Below, in pieces: positions 20,596 through 29,057 of a stretch of 37,843 nucleotides of DNA (position 1 is its first letter; the number at the start of each line of letters is the position of its first letter). The translations under genes and the position numbers were made by a program. This DNA comes from an uncultured Clostridia bacterium (GTDB lineage Bacteria > Bacillota > Clostridia > Christensenellales > Borkfalkiaceae). The notes beneath the pieces are model-generated. The model was not told the DNA's origin, did no database searches, and was given only the letters and a program-made list of their open reading frames with translations. The stretch spans positions 1 through 37,843 of the forward strand of contig CAMUFJ010000016.1 in the NCBI GenBank assembly GCA_947088135.1, read 5' to 3'.

Positions 20596-23541
20596 TTACG
20601 GTTTCCCGCAGCACTTTTTGTATTTCAATCCGCTCCCGCAGGGGCAAAGATCGTTCGGGCCCGGTTTCTTTTCCTTCTTCACCGTGGCGGGATTAAACTT
20701 GGTATCCCCGCTCGTCTGCAACGCGTCTACGTTCACCTCTTTGGGCATCGCCATATCCGTTTGCAAAGTTTCGGCAGGCTTTTCCGCAGGTTGCTTGGCG
20801 TTTTCCGCAGGCGCGGACTGCTGTTCGGCGGATTTCTCCGCGGACTTTCCGGCAGGTTGATGCGCAGGCCCTTTCGGGAAAATACGCTGCACGGGTCTTG
20901 CTTCCGCGCGCACCACGCACTTTAACAGGAAGCGGACGGTGCGCTCTTGAATGCGCTCCACCATTTCGTCGAACATGGCGAAACCTTCCTGCTTGTAGGC
21001 GATCACGGGATCGCTCTGCCCTACGGCGCGAAGTCCGATGCCCTTACGAAGCTGATCCATTGCGTCGATATGATCGATCCAATTGGAGTCCACTACGCGC
21101 AGGAGCATTCTGCGCTCCATTTCCGAAAAATCGAGATGGAGCTCGTCGCGGATCGTCGCGATTTTCTCCTCATAGCACTGAACGGTCTTGTCGGAAATTT
21201 TTTGGATCGCAACGTCGTAATCCCATTTTTCAAGCTTCTCGCGCGTGATATAGTTCGTGCCTTCGGGAATAAGGTACTGCTCGATCGCCGCGTTCAAGTC
21301 GTCCTCGCTCCACTTTTCGGGCATATCGTCGGTATTCACAGCTTCCCCGACAACCTTTTTCACGTAATCGGGAATATATTTAAGAATCTGATCGTGTACG
21401 TTTTCACCGCGAATGACCTTCATGCGCTCCGCGTACATGATCATACGCTGTTTGTTCATAACGTCGTCGTATTGAAGCACGTTTTTACGGATACCGAAGT
21501 TCCTGCCTTCGATCTGCTTCTGCGCATACTCGATGAGGCGTGAAAGAAGCTTGGATTCGAGGCTTTCGTCGTCATCCATTTTCGCCATGGCGTACATTTT
21601 CTTCATGTGCATCATTCGATCTCCGCCGAAACGCACCATCAAGTCGTCGTCTAAGGAAAGGAAGAAAATGGAAGTACCCTTGTCGCCCTGACGGCCGGAA
21701 CGTCCGCGGAGCTGGTTGTCGATACGGCGGGATTCATGCCGTTCGGTACCGATAATGCAAAGCCCGCCCGCTTCAATCACCTTTTCCTTTTCTTCGTCCG
21801 TCTTTTCCTTGTAGGAGGCAAGCAGGCTCTCGTAGCGCGCTTTGAGCTTTTGCTTCTCCTCGTCAAGTTCGCCGAAGCCCGTTATGAGCTCAATGTTCTC
21901 GTGCGAAACGCCCTCCTCGCGCATTCTCTTTTTGGCAAGATACTCGGGATTTCCGCCGAGCAGAATATCGGTACCGCGCCCCGCCATGTTGGTAGCGATG
22001 GTCACTGCGCCGAACCGTCCCGCCTGCGCGACGATTTCCGCCTCGCGCGCGTGGTTTTTCGCGTTCAAAATATTATGCTGTACGCCGTTGCGAATAAGCA
22101 AGCGGGAGATCTCCTCCGACTTGTCTACCGAAACCGTACCCACCAAAATGGGCTGTCCCTTCTCGTGCCGTTCCACGATCTCGCGTACGATCGCCTTTTT
22201 CTTGCCCTCCACGGAAGCGAAAATGCGGTCGTGCATATCCACGCGCTGTACGGGCTTGTTGGTGGGAATTTCGATCACGTCCAAAGAGTAAATGGTGCGG
22301 AATTCCCCTTCCTCCGTCTTGGCGGTACCCGTCATGCCCGAAAGCTTTTTGTAAAGACGGAAATAGTTTTGGAAGGTGATCGTTGCGTAAGTCTTGTTTT
22401 CCTCGCGGATCTTCACGCCCTCTTTGGCTTCGATCGCCTGATGCAAGCCGTCCGAATAACGGCGTCCGATCATCAAACGCCCCGTAAACTCGTCGACGAT
22501 GACGATCTCGCCTTCGTTGATAATGTATTGCTCGTTGAGGTGGAACAGCTTGTGGGCTTTAAGCGCCTGTTGAATATGGTGGTTGAGGGCGGAGTGCGCA
22601 ACGTCGGCGATGTTCTCCACGCCGAAGTATTTTTCCGCCTTCTCCGCGCCGAACTCGGTGAGCTGAACCTGTTTATCCTTGCGCTCGATGACGTAGTCCC
22701 AGTTGAGCTCCTCCGCCATTGCGACCTTCGCCGCGCCCGAAACCTTGTCCTTCCTCTTTTTGCGGCTTTCTTCCTCCGCTTCCTTCAAATCGTCGTCGAA
22801 GCCCCCTTCGAGAGTGCGCACGAACCTGTCCACCTGTTCGTACAGGGAGGAAGACTGCTCGCCCTTACCCGAAATGATGAGAGGCGTTCTTGCCTCGTCA
22901 ACCAAAATGGAGTCCACTTCGTCGACGATCGCAAAATTGAGCTCGCGCTGAACCATGCTCTTCAAATCGGATTTGAGGTTGTCGCGCAAATAATCGAAAC
23001 CGAACTCGTTGTTCGTTCCGTAGGTAATATCGCAAGCGTACGCCTTGCGTTTTTCTTCGTCGTCCATGCCGGGAACGACCACGCCCACGGTGAGCCCCAT
23101 GAAGCGGTGGACTTTTCCCATCCATTCCGCGTCGCGGCGGGCAAGGTAATCGTTTACGGTTACGATGTGAACGCCCCGCCCCGAAAGCGCTTCGAGATAT
23201 GCGGGCAGGGTCGCGACGAGCGTTTTTCCTTCACCCGTTTTCATTTCGGCGATACGCCCTTGGAAAAGGCAGATACCGCCCACGATCTGCACGTGGAAGT
23301 GACGCATTTTGAGCACGCGCGCGCTCGCTTCTCTCAAAGCCGCGAACGCCTCGGGCAAAATATCTTCGAGGGTTTCGCCATTTTTGAGCCGTTCCTTAAA
23401 GATTAAGGTCTGCCCCTGCAACTCGCTGTCGCTCATCTTTTCGTAGATCGGGGAAAGCGACTCCACCTTGGTAGCCGTTTTATTGAGCTTTTTAAGGCTT
23501 CTGCGGCTGTCGCCGCTCTTTAAATATTTGATCAATCCCAT
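20596..23541 (-). CDS. secA: Protein translocase ATPase SecA
   Basis: 981 aa, the motor of the Sec pathway. Visible motifs: Walker A MKTGEGKT near residue 100, VNDYLARRDAEWM, YGTNNEFGFDYLRDN, the Walker B DEVDSILVDEARTPLI, NMAGRGTDI, and ERHESRRIDNQLRGRSGRQGD. The C-terminus ends in the zinc-binding SEC-C motif CPCGSGLKYKKCC after an Ala/Glu/Gln/Pro-rich linker (about residues 900-960). That linker is longer than usual. The start ATG at 23541 (MGLIKYLKS) has CGGAGT nine bases upstream; the frame is open 14 codons further but through the leader hairpin. Promoter at 23592-23619. Confidence 0.97.
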   Translation of the reverse strand: MGLIKYLKSGDSRRSLKKLNKTATKVESLSPIYEKMSDSELQGQTLIFKERLKNGETLEDILPEAFAALREASARVLKMRHFHVQIVGGICLFQGRIAEMKTGEGKTLVATLPAYLEALSGRGVHIVTVNDYLARRDAEWMGKVHRFMGLTVGVVVPGMDDEEKRKAYACDITYGTNNEFGFDYLRDNLKSDLKSMVQRELNFAIVDEVDSILVDEARTPLIISGKGEQSSSLYEQVDRFVRTLEGGFDDDLKEAEEESRKKRKDKVSGAAKVAMAEELNWDYVIERKDKQVQLTEFGAEKAEKYFGVENIADVAHSALNHHIQQALKAHKLFHLNEQYIINEGEIVIVDEFTGRLMIGRRYSDGLHQAIEAKEGVKIREENKTYATITFQNYFRLYKKLSGMTGTAKTEEGEFRTIYSLDVIEIPTNKPVQRVDMHDRIFASVEGKKKAIVREIVERHEKGQPILVGTVSVDKSEEISRLLIRNGVQHNILNAKNHAREAEIVAQAGRFGAVTIATNMAGRGTDILLGGNPEYLAKKRMREEGVSHENIELITGFGELDEEKQKLKARYESLLASYKEKTDEEKEKVIEAGGLCIIGTERHESRRIDNQLRGRSGRQGDKGTSIFFLSLDDDLMVRFGGDRMMHMKKMYAMAKMDDDESLESKLLSRLIEYAQKQIEGRNFGIRKNVLQYDDVMNKQRMIMYAERMKVIRGENVHDQILKYIPDYVKKVVGEAVNTDDMPEKWSEDDLNAAIEQYLIPEGTNYITREKLEKWDYDVAIQKISDKTVQCYEEKIATIRDELHLDFSEMERRMLLRVVDSNWIDHIDAMDQLRKGIGLRAVGQSDPVIAYKQEGFAMFDEMVERIQERTVRFLLKCVVRAEARPVQRIFPKGPAHQPAGKSAEKSAEQQSAPAENAKQPAEKPAETLQTDMAMPKEVNVDALQTSGDTKFNPATVKKEKKPGPNDLCPCGSGLKYKKCCGKP

Positions 23542-23561
23542 AACGCTGAATACTCCGCTTC

Positions 23562-23581
23562 GGCTTCCGTATGCGGAAGCC
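23562..23581 (-). other. Hairpin in the secA leader
   Basis: GGCTTCCG-CATA-CGGAAGCC, a perfect 8-bp stem at the 5' end of the predicted secA transcript (start near 23585), ending 20 bases before the ATG. It could stabilise the mRNA or shape access to the ribosome binding site. Confidence 0.5.
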
Positions 23582-23591
23582 ACCGTACTCT

Positions 23592-23619
23592 ATTTTACAA
23601 TATTTTTCCAAAAATTCAA
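23592..23619 (-). promoter_or_regulatory. secA promoter
   Basis: Minus strand TTGAAT (23614-23619), 16-bp spacer, TAAAAT (23592-23597); predicted start near 23585. Confidence 0.6.
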
Positions 23620-23698
23620 AGCGTTTTTATGCGCATTTCGGGATTTTCCCGCCGAGAAAAAAACTTTCTTGCAAACCAAGCGCTTTTTGGGCTGATTT

Positions 23699-24487
23699 TC
23701 AGCGTTCGGGCACGGCGGAAACGGGCTTGGACGGAGCGGGACGGAGCGAATCGTACAGCTCTTTTACGACGCGGTCGGGCGTAACGGTCGTAGCGCGCAG
23801 CGCCCCTGCGCGGAGCATGGCGCGGAGCTGACCCGCGTTTTCCACGTTCGACGCGTCCACTCTGAGTTTATCCGCGCCCGCCTCGACCGCACGGGCGACG
23901 AGAGAGAGCTCTCCCCGCACGCAAACGCCGTGCGCTCCGCCCTCGCGCGCAGCTTTCACGCCGAGCGCAACGTCGTCCCCGCCGAGCGAACCGTCTTCGA
24001 GGGAAAGGGTCACGGCGCACTTCTTCACCGCCTTGCGCACCTTTTTAACTTCCTTTTTTAGATAGGCGAGATTCCCGCCCGCTAAGGCGGAATAGGCGGG
24101 CACAAGCCTGATTTCCGCCGCACCCTGACTGCGCGCCTTCTTCGCCTCCGCTCTCTTCAAAACGGGAAGACTTTCCCCCGTTCCGCCCACAAGGCAGATG
24201 ATATGCACGTTGCTTCCCGCAAGTAAACGGCGGGCGGGCGCCACGTTGACGGGAGAAACGAGCAGTCCGCTCGCCCCGATCCGCTTCGCCCTCTCGCACG
24301 CGGTTTTGAGCACCCGTTTGTCCGTTTCTCTTCGGGAAGCGTCAACGATGAGCCTACGCACCGTAACGGCGATCTCCGCTTCCCTGCGGCTGCGCTTGAA
24401 TTCTTCATACTCGGCGGCGTCGGAAGCCGTCAAAACTGTCGTATCCATATCAAAAGTTTTCCCCCGAAAAACGGAAAATATTCCCAT
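23699..24487 (-). CDS. DeoC-like TIM-barrel protein lacking the aldolase lysine
   Basis: 262 aa. The layout follows deoxyribose-phosphate aldolase: an N-terminal MDTTVLTASDAAEYEEF segment, then ASGLLVSPVNVAPARRLLAG, the VGGTGES loop, a barrel strand around residue 150, and the final GADKLRVDASNVENAGQLRAML. The catalytic sites are altered. The strand that should carry the Schiff-base Lys (VKTSTG) reads GVCVRGE, and the DMVIN motif reads RLVPAYS. It is probably not a working aldolase of the classic type. The ATG at 24487 is chosen because upstream codons have no family similarity and cross the divergent gene. Family fold is likely; function unknown. Confidence 0.6.
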   Translation of the reverse strand: MGIFSVFRGKTFDMDTTVLTASDAAEYEEFKRSRREAEIAVTVRRLIVDASRRETDKRVLKTACERAKRIGASGLLVSPVNVAPARRLLAGSNVHIICLVGGTGESLPVLKRAEAKKARSQGAAEIRLVPAYSALAGGNLAYLKKEVKKVRKAVKKCAVTLSLEDGSLGGDDVALGVKAAREGGAHGVCVRGELSLVARAVEAGADKLRVDASNVENAGQLRAMLRAGALRATTVTPDRVVKELYDSLRPAPSKPVSAVPER

Positions 24488-24517
24488 ATCCGCCAAATTA
24501 TGACGGTAAATATATGC

Positions 24518-24523
24518 TATCAT
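24518..24523 (+). promoter_or_regulatory. -10 element of the small membrane protein gene
   Basis: TATCAT ends six bases before the ATG at 24530. The -35 region is poor. No Shine-Dalgarno sequence is present; predicted leaderless. Confidence 0.35.
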
Positions 24524-24529
24524 TTTCGC

Positions 24530-24775
24530 ATGATCCTTCTTTCCGTACAGGGGCTGGGCGCGCTCTATTCCGCGCTTCTTTTCGTCCTCTGCGTATTGCT
24601 TGTACACGGGATAAAGTTGGCGTCCATCGGGTATCGCGTAGGCAAAAAGCTCCCGCCCTCTCCTCCGCCCAAGGAAGAGAAAAAGCCGGAGCCCGTCTAT
24701 TTTTTGGTAGAGAAAAAAACAAAGCGCAAGAAAACGGAATACACCGCTCCCAAGCGCATCGATTTTCATGAGTAA
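24530..24775 (+). CDS. Small membrane protein
   Basis: 81 aa. One N-terminal transmembrane helix (about residues 6-27, LGALYSALLFVLCVLLVHGI) is followed by a cytoplasmic tail rich in Pro, Lys and Glu, with the motif PVYFLVEKKTKRKK. No family assigned. It is divergent from the DeoC-like gene and convergent with the lipoprotein gene at 24798. The start is the ATG at 24530, placed six bases after a -10 element; an upstream in-frame ATG at 24500 lies before that element. Confidence 0.6.
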   Translation: MILLSVQGLGALYSALLFVLCVLLVHGIKLASIGYRVGKKLPPSPPPKEEKKPEPVYFLVEKKTKRKKTEYTAPKRIDFHE

Positions 24776-24797
24776 ATTGAAATTCGGCCCGTTATTC

Positions 24798-25583
24798 TCA
24801 ACGCAGTGAGGAATCTTCCGATTCCTGCTCCAATACAAGGTTTCCGCTCGCGGTGTCTACCTCCGCGAGCACTTGCCCGTTACCGAAAACGTACGCCCTG
24901 TTTTGATAAGTCGCCGCAGTGGAGTTATTCACCTTCCCGCTCGCGCTTTCAAATTTCACGCGGAAACCGACCCCCTGCGAAAAAACAAGCTTGACGCCGC
25001 CGCTCGCCGTATCGCACTCCGCTTTGGAAAAAGCGCCGTAAATCTCGATATCGCCCGAAGCGGTATCCGCGCTTACGTCGTTTACCGACTTACAGCCGAG
25101 CGACACGCGGCCCGAAGCGGTATCCACGCTCAGCTCGGTTGCCGTAAGCCCGCTGACTGTAACGTTTGCGGACGCCGTGTCGATTTCCACTTCGGAAAAG
25201 CCGTGTCCCGCAGGATATTCGATCACGAGATCTTTGGAAAAATTCTCCCTTACCTCGGTATCCGAAGCTTGAAATTCGATTTTCAGCTCGCTCCCTTTGA
25301 GGTAATAATGCAACATATAGGCTTCGTCCGTTTCCTCCGTCGTTTCGGTGAAAACGATTCTGTCCCCTTCGCCCTCGCGCAGGATAACGTCGCCCGCGAT
25401 CCAGTCCACGGAGATCCCGCGCACCGCGCCCGCCTCGAAAGAATTGCTTCCCGCAAGATAGCGCGAAGAATCGTCATAGCGGTATTTACCGCCGTCGATT
25501 TGAAGCCCGTGTCCTTCGCAACCCGCAAGCACGCAACCCGCAACCGCCGCGCAAATCGCGACGCATTTTTTTATGCTCTTCAT
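24798..25583 (-). CDS. DUF4097-type surface lipoprotein
   Basis: 261 aa. Signal peptide with lipobox LAGC (Cys21), so lipid-anchored on the outside. The rest is a beta-helix-like domain with repeated motifs VDTASGRVSL, ADTASGDIEI, CDTASGGVKL, ESASGKVN and VDTASGNLVL, the hallmark of DUF4097 adhesin-like/putative envelope-stress proteins. A Ser/Glu-rich tail ends it. AAGGAGG precedes the ATG. It lies 60 nt after rsfS on the same strand and may be transcribed with it. Function unknown; often found near envelope regulators. Confidence 0.8.
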   Translation of the reverse strand: MKSIKKCVAICAAVAGCVLAGCEGHGLQIDGGKYRYDDSSRYLAGSNSFEAGAVRGISVDWIAGDVILREGEGDRIVFTETTEETDEAYMLHYYLKGSELKIEFQASDTEVRENFSKDLVIEYPAGHGFSEVEIDTASANVTVSGLTATELSVDTASGRVSLGCKSVNDVSADTASGDIEIYGAFSKAECDTASGGVKLVFSQGVGFRVKFESASGKVNNSTAATYQNRAYVFGNGQVLAEVDTASGNLVLEQESEDSSLR

Positions 25584-25643
25584 CTCATGCCTCCTTGTCT
25601 AACGGTTTTCGGAAACGGCCGCACGGCACGCTGCTTTACGCCG

Positions 25644-26000
25644 TCAATCCTCGTATTTGGTCACGTTCCTGCCCGAATCCCAAAGCCGTTCCAAATAATA
25701 GAACAGACGGGATTCCTCGTTGAACACGTGAACAACCACGTCGCCGTAATCGAGAACGCCCCAGCGCCCCTCGCGGAATCCCTCTCCGCGAAGCGGTGCG
25801 ATCGAACAACTCTTTTTGAGTTTTTCCTCCACGGCGTCGCCGAGCGCATGCACCTGCGTGGTGCTCCGCCCGCTTGCAATTACAAAATAACTGCACACGA
25901 TGGTCTGCTCTCGCACGTCTACGATAACGATGTCCTGCGCCTTTTTCTCCGAAAGCGCCTTACAACATTCTTTTGCAAGTTCCAACGATTCCATACTCAT
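25644..26000 (-). CDS. rsfS: Ribosome silencing factor RsfS (Iojap)
   Basis: 118 aa, which binds ribosomal protein L14 and blocks subunit joining in starvation. Typical pattern: KKAQDIVIVDVREQTIVCSYFVIASGRSTTQVHALGDAVEEKLKK, then EGFREGRWGVLDYGDVVVHVFNEESRLFYYLERLW. GAGG lies five bases upstream of the ATG. It follows nadD-yqeK by 87 nt; the nadD, yqeK, rsfS order is conserved in Firmicutes. Confidence 0.95.
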   Translation of the reverse strand: MSMESLELAKECCKALSEKKAQDIVIVDVREQTIVCSYFVIASGRSTTQVHALGDAVEEKLKKSCSIAPLRGEGFREGRWGVLDYGDVVVHVFNEESRLFYYLERLWDSGRNVTKYED

Positions 26001-26087
26001 TTATCCTCTTTTTCTTAATTTTAGCGATATAGTACCCGATTATGTCACGCATAGTACTCTTTTAACTGCCGTTTTGGGGCAATTCTT

Positions 26088-27212
26088 TCAGTTTAAAAGC
26101 CCTTTTGCCCATGTTAACGCCCGCTCCGAAAGGGGGTAGACGGGAATTTCCCGCTCGCGTAAAAATTCGATTTGGCGCGCAAGACAGGCAACCAGCCCTT
26201 CGTCAAGACTGCTATCCAAAGCGGAGCGAAGCTCGCCTACGCAGGGAAAATCGCGCCCGTCCTCCACCATATCGGCAACCAAAACAAGCTTTCCGAGCGC
26301 GCTCATACCTTCCTTCCCGCTCGTGTGATAACGAATGGCGTCGAGCACTTCCCCGTCCTCGATCCCGAACGCGTGCTCGGCAATGTACGCCCCCGTGTAT
26401 TGGTGCAATACGGGTGCGGGAACACCCTCGGGGGGCGTAAAGCCCGCGAGCAAGGGCGAAGAGAGCGACACGTATTTTCCGCAGTCGTGCAGGGCGCAGG
26501 CCAGAATCGCGCGCGCTTCGGATATCCCCTCCCGCTTCGCGTATTTTACCGCCGTGAGCGCGGTGCGGAAGCTGTGCTCCCTTCGCTCCTCCTTTTCAAG
26601 AGCCAGCGCGGGCGCGATGGCAGGATGGGTATAAAGTCCCTTTCCCCGAATACGGGCAAGCACCGCCCCGTCAAGCCCCGCAGGCGCTTTCCCGAACGCA
26701 AGCTCCACCCGAATACGGGTAGACGAAATGTCCTCCCCCGTAAAAGGTACGAGAACGGGAGCTTCCCCGTAGAGGGCTTCCACCCGCCGTGCGTAGGCGC
26801 GGACATCTCCCTCCGCACGTCCGCAGGCGGCAAGCGTTACGCTACTCACAATCTCTTCGGGACGACGCCACTGAGGGAAGTTTTCCAGCATATCCGCGCC
26901 CACCAAAAAAAAGATTTCCGCTTCGGGAAAACGCTCGCGGAAATGCGCGCAGGTAATATAGCTGTAACTCGTTTCTCCGCGTTTGAGCTCAAACTCGTCA
27001 ACGACCGCCTCCGCAATGCCTTGAAATGCAATTTTGCAAAGCTCCGCCCGCGAACGACCGTCCGCATTGCTCCCCTGCAACTTGTGCGGGGCGACGAAGG
27101 AGGGCAAAATATACAGCCTGTCTAACCCCAAAGCGGAAACCGCATTCTTGGCAAGCTTTACGTGTTCTTTGTGTACGGGGTCGAACGACCCTCCGAATAA
27201 TCCGATCCGCAT
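26088..27212 (-). CDS. nadD: NadD-YqeK fusion: nicotinate-nucleotide adenylyltransferase and HD-domain hydrolase
   Basis: 374 aa in one frame. Residues 1 to about 195 are NadD, which adenylates nicotinate mononucleotide in NAD synthesis: GLFGGSFDPVHKEH (nucleotidyltransferase HxxH signature), FFLVGADMLENFPQW and ISSTRIR. The second half is YqeK, an HD-domain protein, known elsewhere as a symmetrical Ap4A hydrolase: REHSFRTALTAVKYAK, LACALHDCGK (HD motif) and AIRYHTSG. The two proteins are usually separate adjacent genes; here they are joined without stop or frameshift. The start ATG at 27212 is ten bases after a TATAAT element, so the mRNA leader is only a few bases long. Same strand as rsfS. 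Confidence 0.92.
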   Translation of the reverse strand: MRIGLFGGSFDPVHKEHVKLAKNAVSALGLDRLYILPSFVAPHKLQGSNADGRSRAELCKIAFQGIAEAVVDEFELKRGETSYSYITCAHFRERFPEAEIFFLVGADMLENFPQWRRPEEIVSSVTLAACGRAEGDVRAYARRVEALYGEAPVLVPFTGEDISSTRIRVELAFGKAPAGLDGAVLARIRGKGLYTHPAIAPALALEKEERREHSFRTALTAVKYAKREGISEARAILACALHDCGKYVSLSSPLLAGFTPPEGVPAPVLHQYTGAYIAEHAFGIEDGEVLDAIRYHTSGKEGMSALGKLVLVADMVEDGRDFPCVGELRSALDSSLDEGLVACLARQIEFLREREIPVYPLSERALTWAKGLLN

Positions 27213-27222
27213 ATTCTCTACC

Positions 27223-27251
27223 ATTATACAATATTTTTTTTTCATTTGCAA
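27223..27251 (-). promoter_or_regulatory. nadD-yqeK promoter
   Basis: Minus strand TTGCAA (27246-27251), 17-bp spacer, TATAAT (27223-27228). The ATG at 27212 is ten bases downstream of the -10 element, giving an almost leaderless transcript. Confidence 0.7.
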
Positions 27252-27265
27252 GTCTAATCGGGAGC

Positions 27266-27279
27266 TTATTGGACAATAA
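27266..27279. promoter_or_regulatory. Palindrome between nadD and the divergent gene
   Basis: TTATTG-GA-CAATAA, a perfect inverted repeat in the divergent intergenic region, 15 bp upstream of the nadD -35 element. Candidate operator; regulator unknown. Confidence 0.35.
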
Positions 27280-27334
27280 TTAGGTCAAGTATTTGCAGAT
27301 AACCGTTCGCGTTCCTGCGGGTAAAGGACTTATT

Positions 27335-28090
27335 ATGAAAAAAATCGATTTCCCTCTGCTTCTCGACGTTCTCTTTTACAGCGTCGCCTGCTGGTTTCTG
27401 ACCCTCGGGCTTCTGCGTTATTTCCGCCTGCCCGCAGGGATCTGCTTTTCGGTGTCCCTGCTTCTCGCCCTCGCCGTGGGCGGAGGCGTGTTTTTACTGC
27501 TCTCCTCCAAACGCCGCAAAAAAGCGCTGGGTAAGAGCGAACGGGAGGAGCGCGACGCGCTCATGCTCCACTTTACCCTCGAAAAGGACGAGCGGGTTCG
27601 CGCCGCCCTGCTCTCCGCCTACACCGCCGACGGACGGGAGGCACACTGCGAGGGCGACGGTTTGCAAGTGGACGGCGCGCGCGTCGTCCCCCTCTTCACC
27701 ATGCAACCCGTCAGCGCGGACGCCGTTGCACGGCTCATACGAGAATACGGCGGCGCGCCCTTTACGCTCGCCTGTAATTCGCTCACGCCCGAAGCGGAAG
27801 CTCTGCTCTCCTCTTTTGGAAAAAAGAGCGTAAAAGGTACGGACGTTTACACCCTATTCAAGCAAACGGACACCCTTCCTTCCCCCATGATCTGCGGAGA
27901 GATCCCCCGCATGACGGCAAAAAAACGGCTTCGCAGAGCGTTTTCCAAAAAGAACGCCCGCCCCTTTTTCGTGAGCGGACTGTTGCTTTTGATCATGAGT
28001 TTGTTTGCCTTTTTTCCCGTGTACTATCTCGTAACGGGCAGTTTGCTTCTGATTTCCTCCGTCTTTATCCGCGCGCTGGGATATGCGTGA
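27335..28090 (+). CDS. Unknown membrane protein with four predicted helices
   Basis: 251 aa. Two transmembrane helices near the N-terminus (about 8-25 and 35-55), a soluble domain of about 120 residues (about 62-190), a basic stretch, and two more helices at the C-terminus (about 205-248). No catalytic motif or family was recognised. AAAGGA precedes the ATG. Convergent with sufB, with about 40 nt between stop codons and no clear terminator in the gap. Confidence 0.7.
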   Translation: MKKIDFPLLLDVLFYSVACWFLTLGLLRYFRLPAGICFSVSLLLALAVGGGVFLLLSSKRRKKALGKSEREERDALMLHFTLEKDERVRAALLSAYTADGREAHCEGDGLQVDGARVVPLFTMQPVSADAVARLIREYGGAPFTLACNSLTPEAEALLSSFGKKSVKGTDVYTLFKQTDTLPSPMICGEIPRMTAKKRLRRAFSKKNARPFFVSGLLLLIMSLFAFFPVYYLVTGSLLLISSVFIRALGYA

Positions 28091-28131
28091 ACCGCCTTCT
28101 CCTCCCCCGAGGAAAAGCGAAGGAAAGAGAA

Positions 28132-29052
28132 TCAACTCAAAAATCCTTTTATGATCTGTTCTTCGGCTTCCTGTTCGGTGAGCCCGAGCGTCATGAGCTT
28201 GGTGAGCTGTTCGCCCGCGATTTTCCCGATCGCCGCCTCGTGAATGAGCTCCGCGTCCACGCAACCCGCCGTCAGTTCGGGGACAGCCGTCACCTTGGCG
28301 TTTTCCATGATGATCGCGTCGCATTCGGTATGCCCGTGGCAGGGCGCGTTGCCGTTGATGCGGGAAACAAATTCCTGCCTGCTTTCCCCCGCCGCCACCG
28401 AACGCGAAACCACGTCCGCGCCCGAATTTTCGCCGTTCAAATGCACGGTGAAATCCGTTTTGGCAAGCTGATTTCCATGCGTATAGAGCTTCTCGCGAAT
28501 GACGAGGCTCGCGCCCTTTTCCAAGGTCGCCTCCGTGGTGCGCACGGTGGAATCGATGCCCTTAATTTGTGTCGTTTCCATTTCGAGGCGGGCGTCTTCG
28601 CCCAAGAAAATCACCGTTTGCGGATTCATCACGTTCGCGCCGTTCCCGTCCCCGCTCCCGTAGTGCTTTTCCACGTAACGCACCTTAGCGCCCTTGCCCA
28701 AATGGAAAGTATGCACCCCGCTATGCTCCGCCGTTTCCGTACCGCAGTTGTGGATTCCGCAACCTGCGATGATGAGTACGTCGGCGTTTTCTCCCACGTA
28801 AAAGTCGTTATACACAAGCTCTTTATAGTCGGATTTCGTGATCACCACGGGAATATGCACGCTCTCGTTGACCGTATTCGGCGCGATTTTGACGTCGATT
28901 CCCTGCTTTCCGTCCGTTTTCGTTTCGATTTGAATATGCTCCGTACACCGACGCCCGTCGCCCTCTCCGTTCTTGCGGATATTGTAAGCCCCGTCCGGCA
29001 CCTTATGAAGATCTGCAATCTGCAACAACAGCATTTTTTCCAATTCGTCCAT
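28132..29052 (-). CDS. sufB: SufB/SufD-type scaffold of a minimal SUF system
   Basis: 306 aa, Fe-S cluster assembly scaffold. The length is well below that of classic SufB (about 490 aa), and no sufD, sufS or sufU is adjacent, which fits the minimal two-gene SmsC-SmsB arrangement described for anaerobes. The beta-helix core includes LIIAGCGIHNCG, VRYVEKHYGSG and LEMETTQIKGIDSTVRTT. The C-terminal part CHGHTECDAIIMENA...VPELTAGCVDAELIHEAAIGKI contains Cys and Glu/His residues equivalent to the active region of SufB/SufD. The ATG at 29052 lies five bases after the sufC stop, with GGGGGAG upstream. Confidence 0.85.
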   Translation of the reverse strand: MDELEKMLLLQIADLHKVPDGAYNIRKNGEGDGRRCTEHIQIETKTDGKQGIDVKIAPNTVNESVHIPVVITKSDYKELVYNDFYVGENADVLIIAGCGIHNCGTETAEHSGVHTFHLGKGAKVRYVEKHYGSGDGNGANVMNPQTVIFLGEDARLEMETTQIKGIDSTVRTTEATLEKGASLVIREKLYTHGNQLAKTDFTVHLNGENSGADVVSRSVAAGESRQEFVSRINGNAPCHGHTECDAIIMENAKVTAVPELTAGCVDAELIHEAAIGKIAGEQLTKLMTLGLTEQEAEEQIIKGFLS

Positions 29053-29057
29053 ACCGT

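Noticed and set aside
21736..23406. 556-aa plus-strand frame opposite secA
   Set aside because: Antisense shadow of a highly conserved gene with no start signals.
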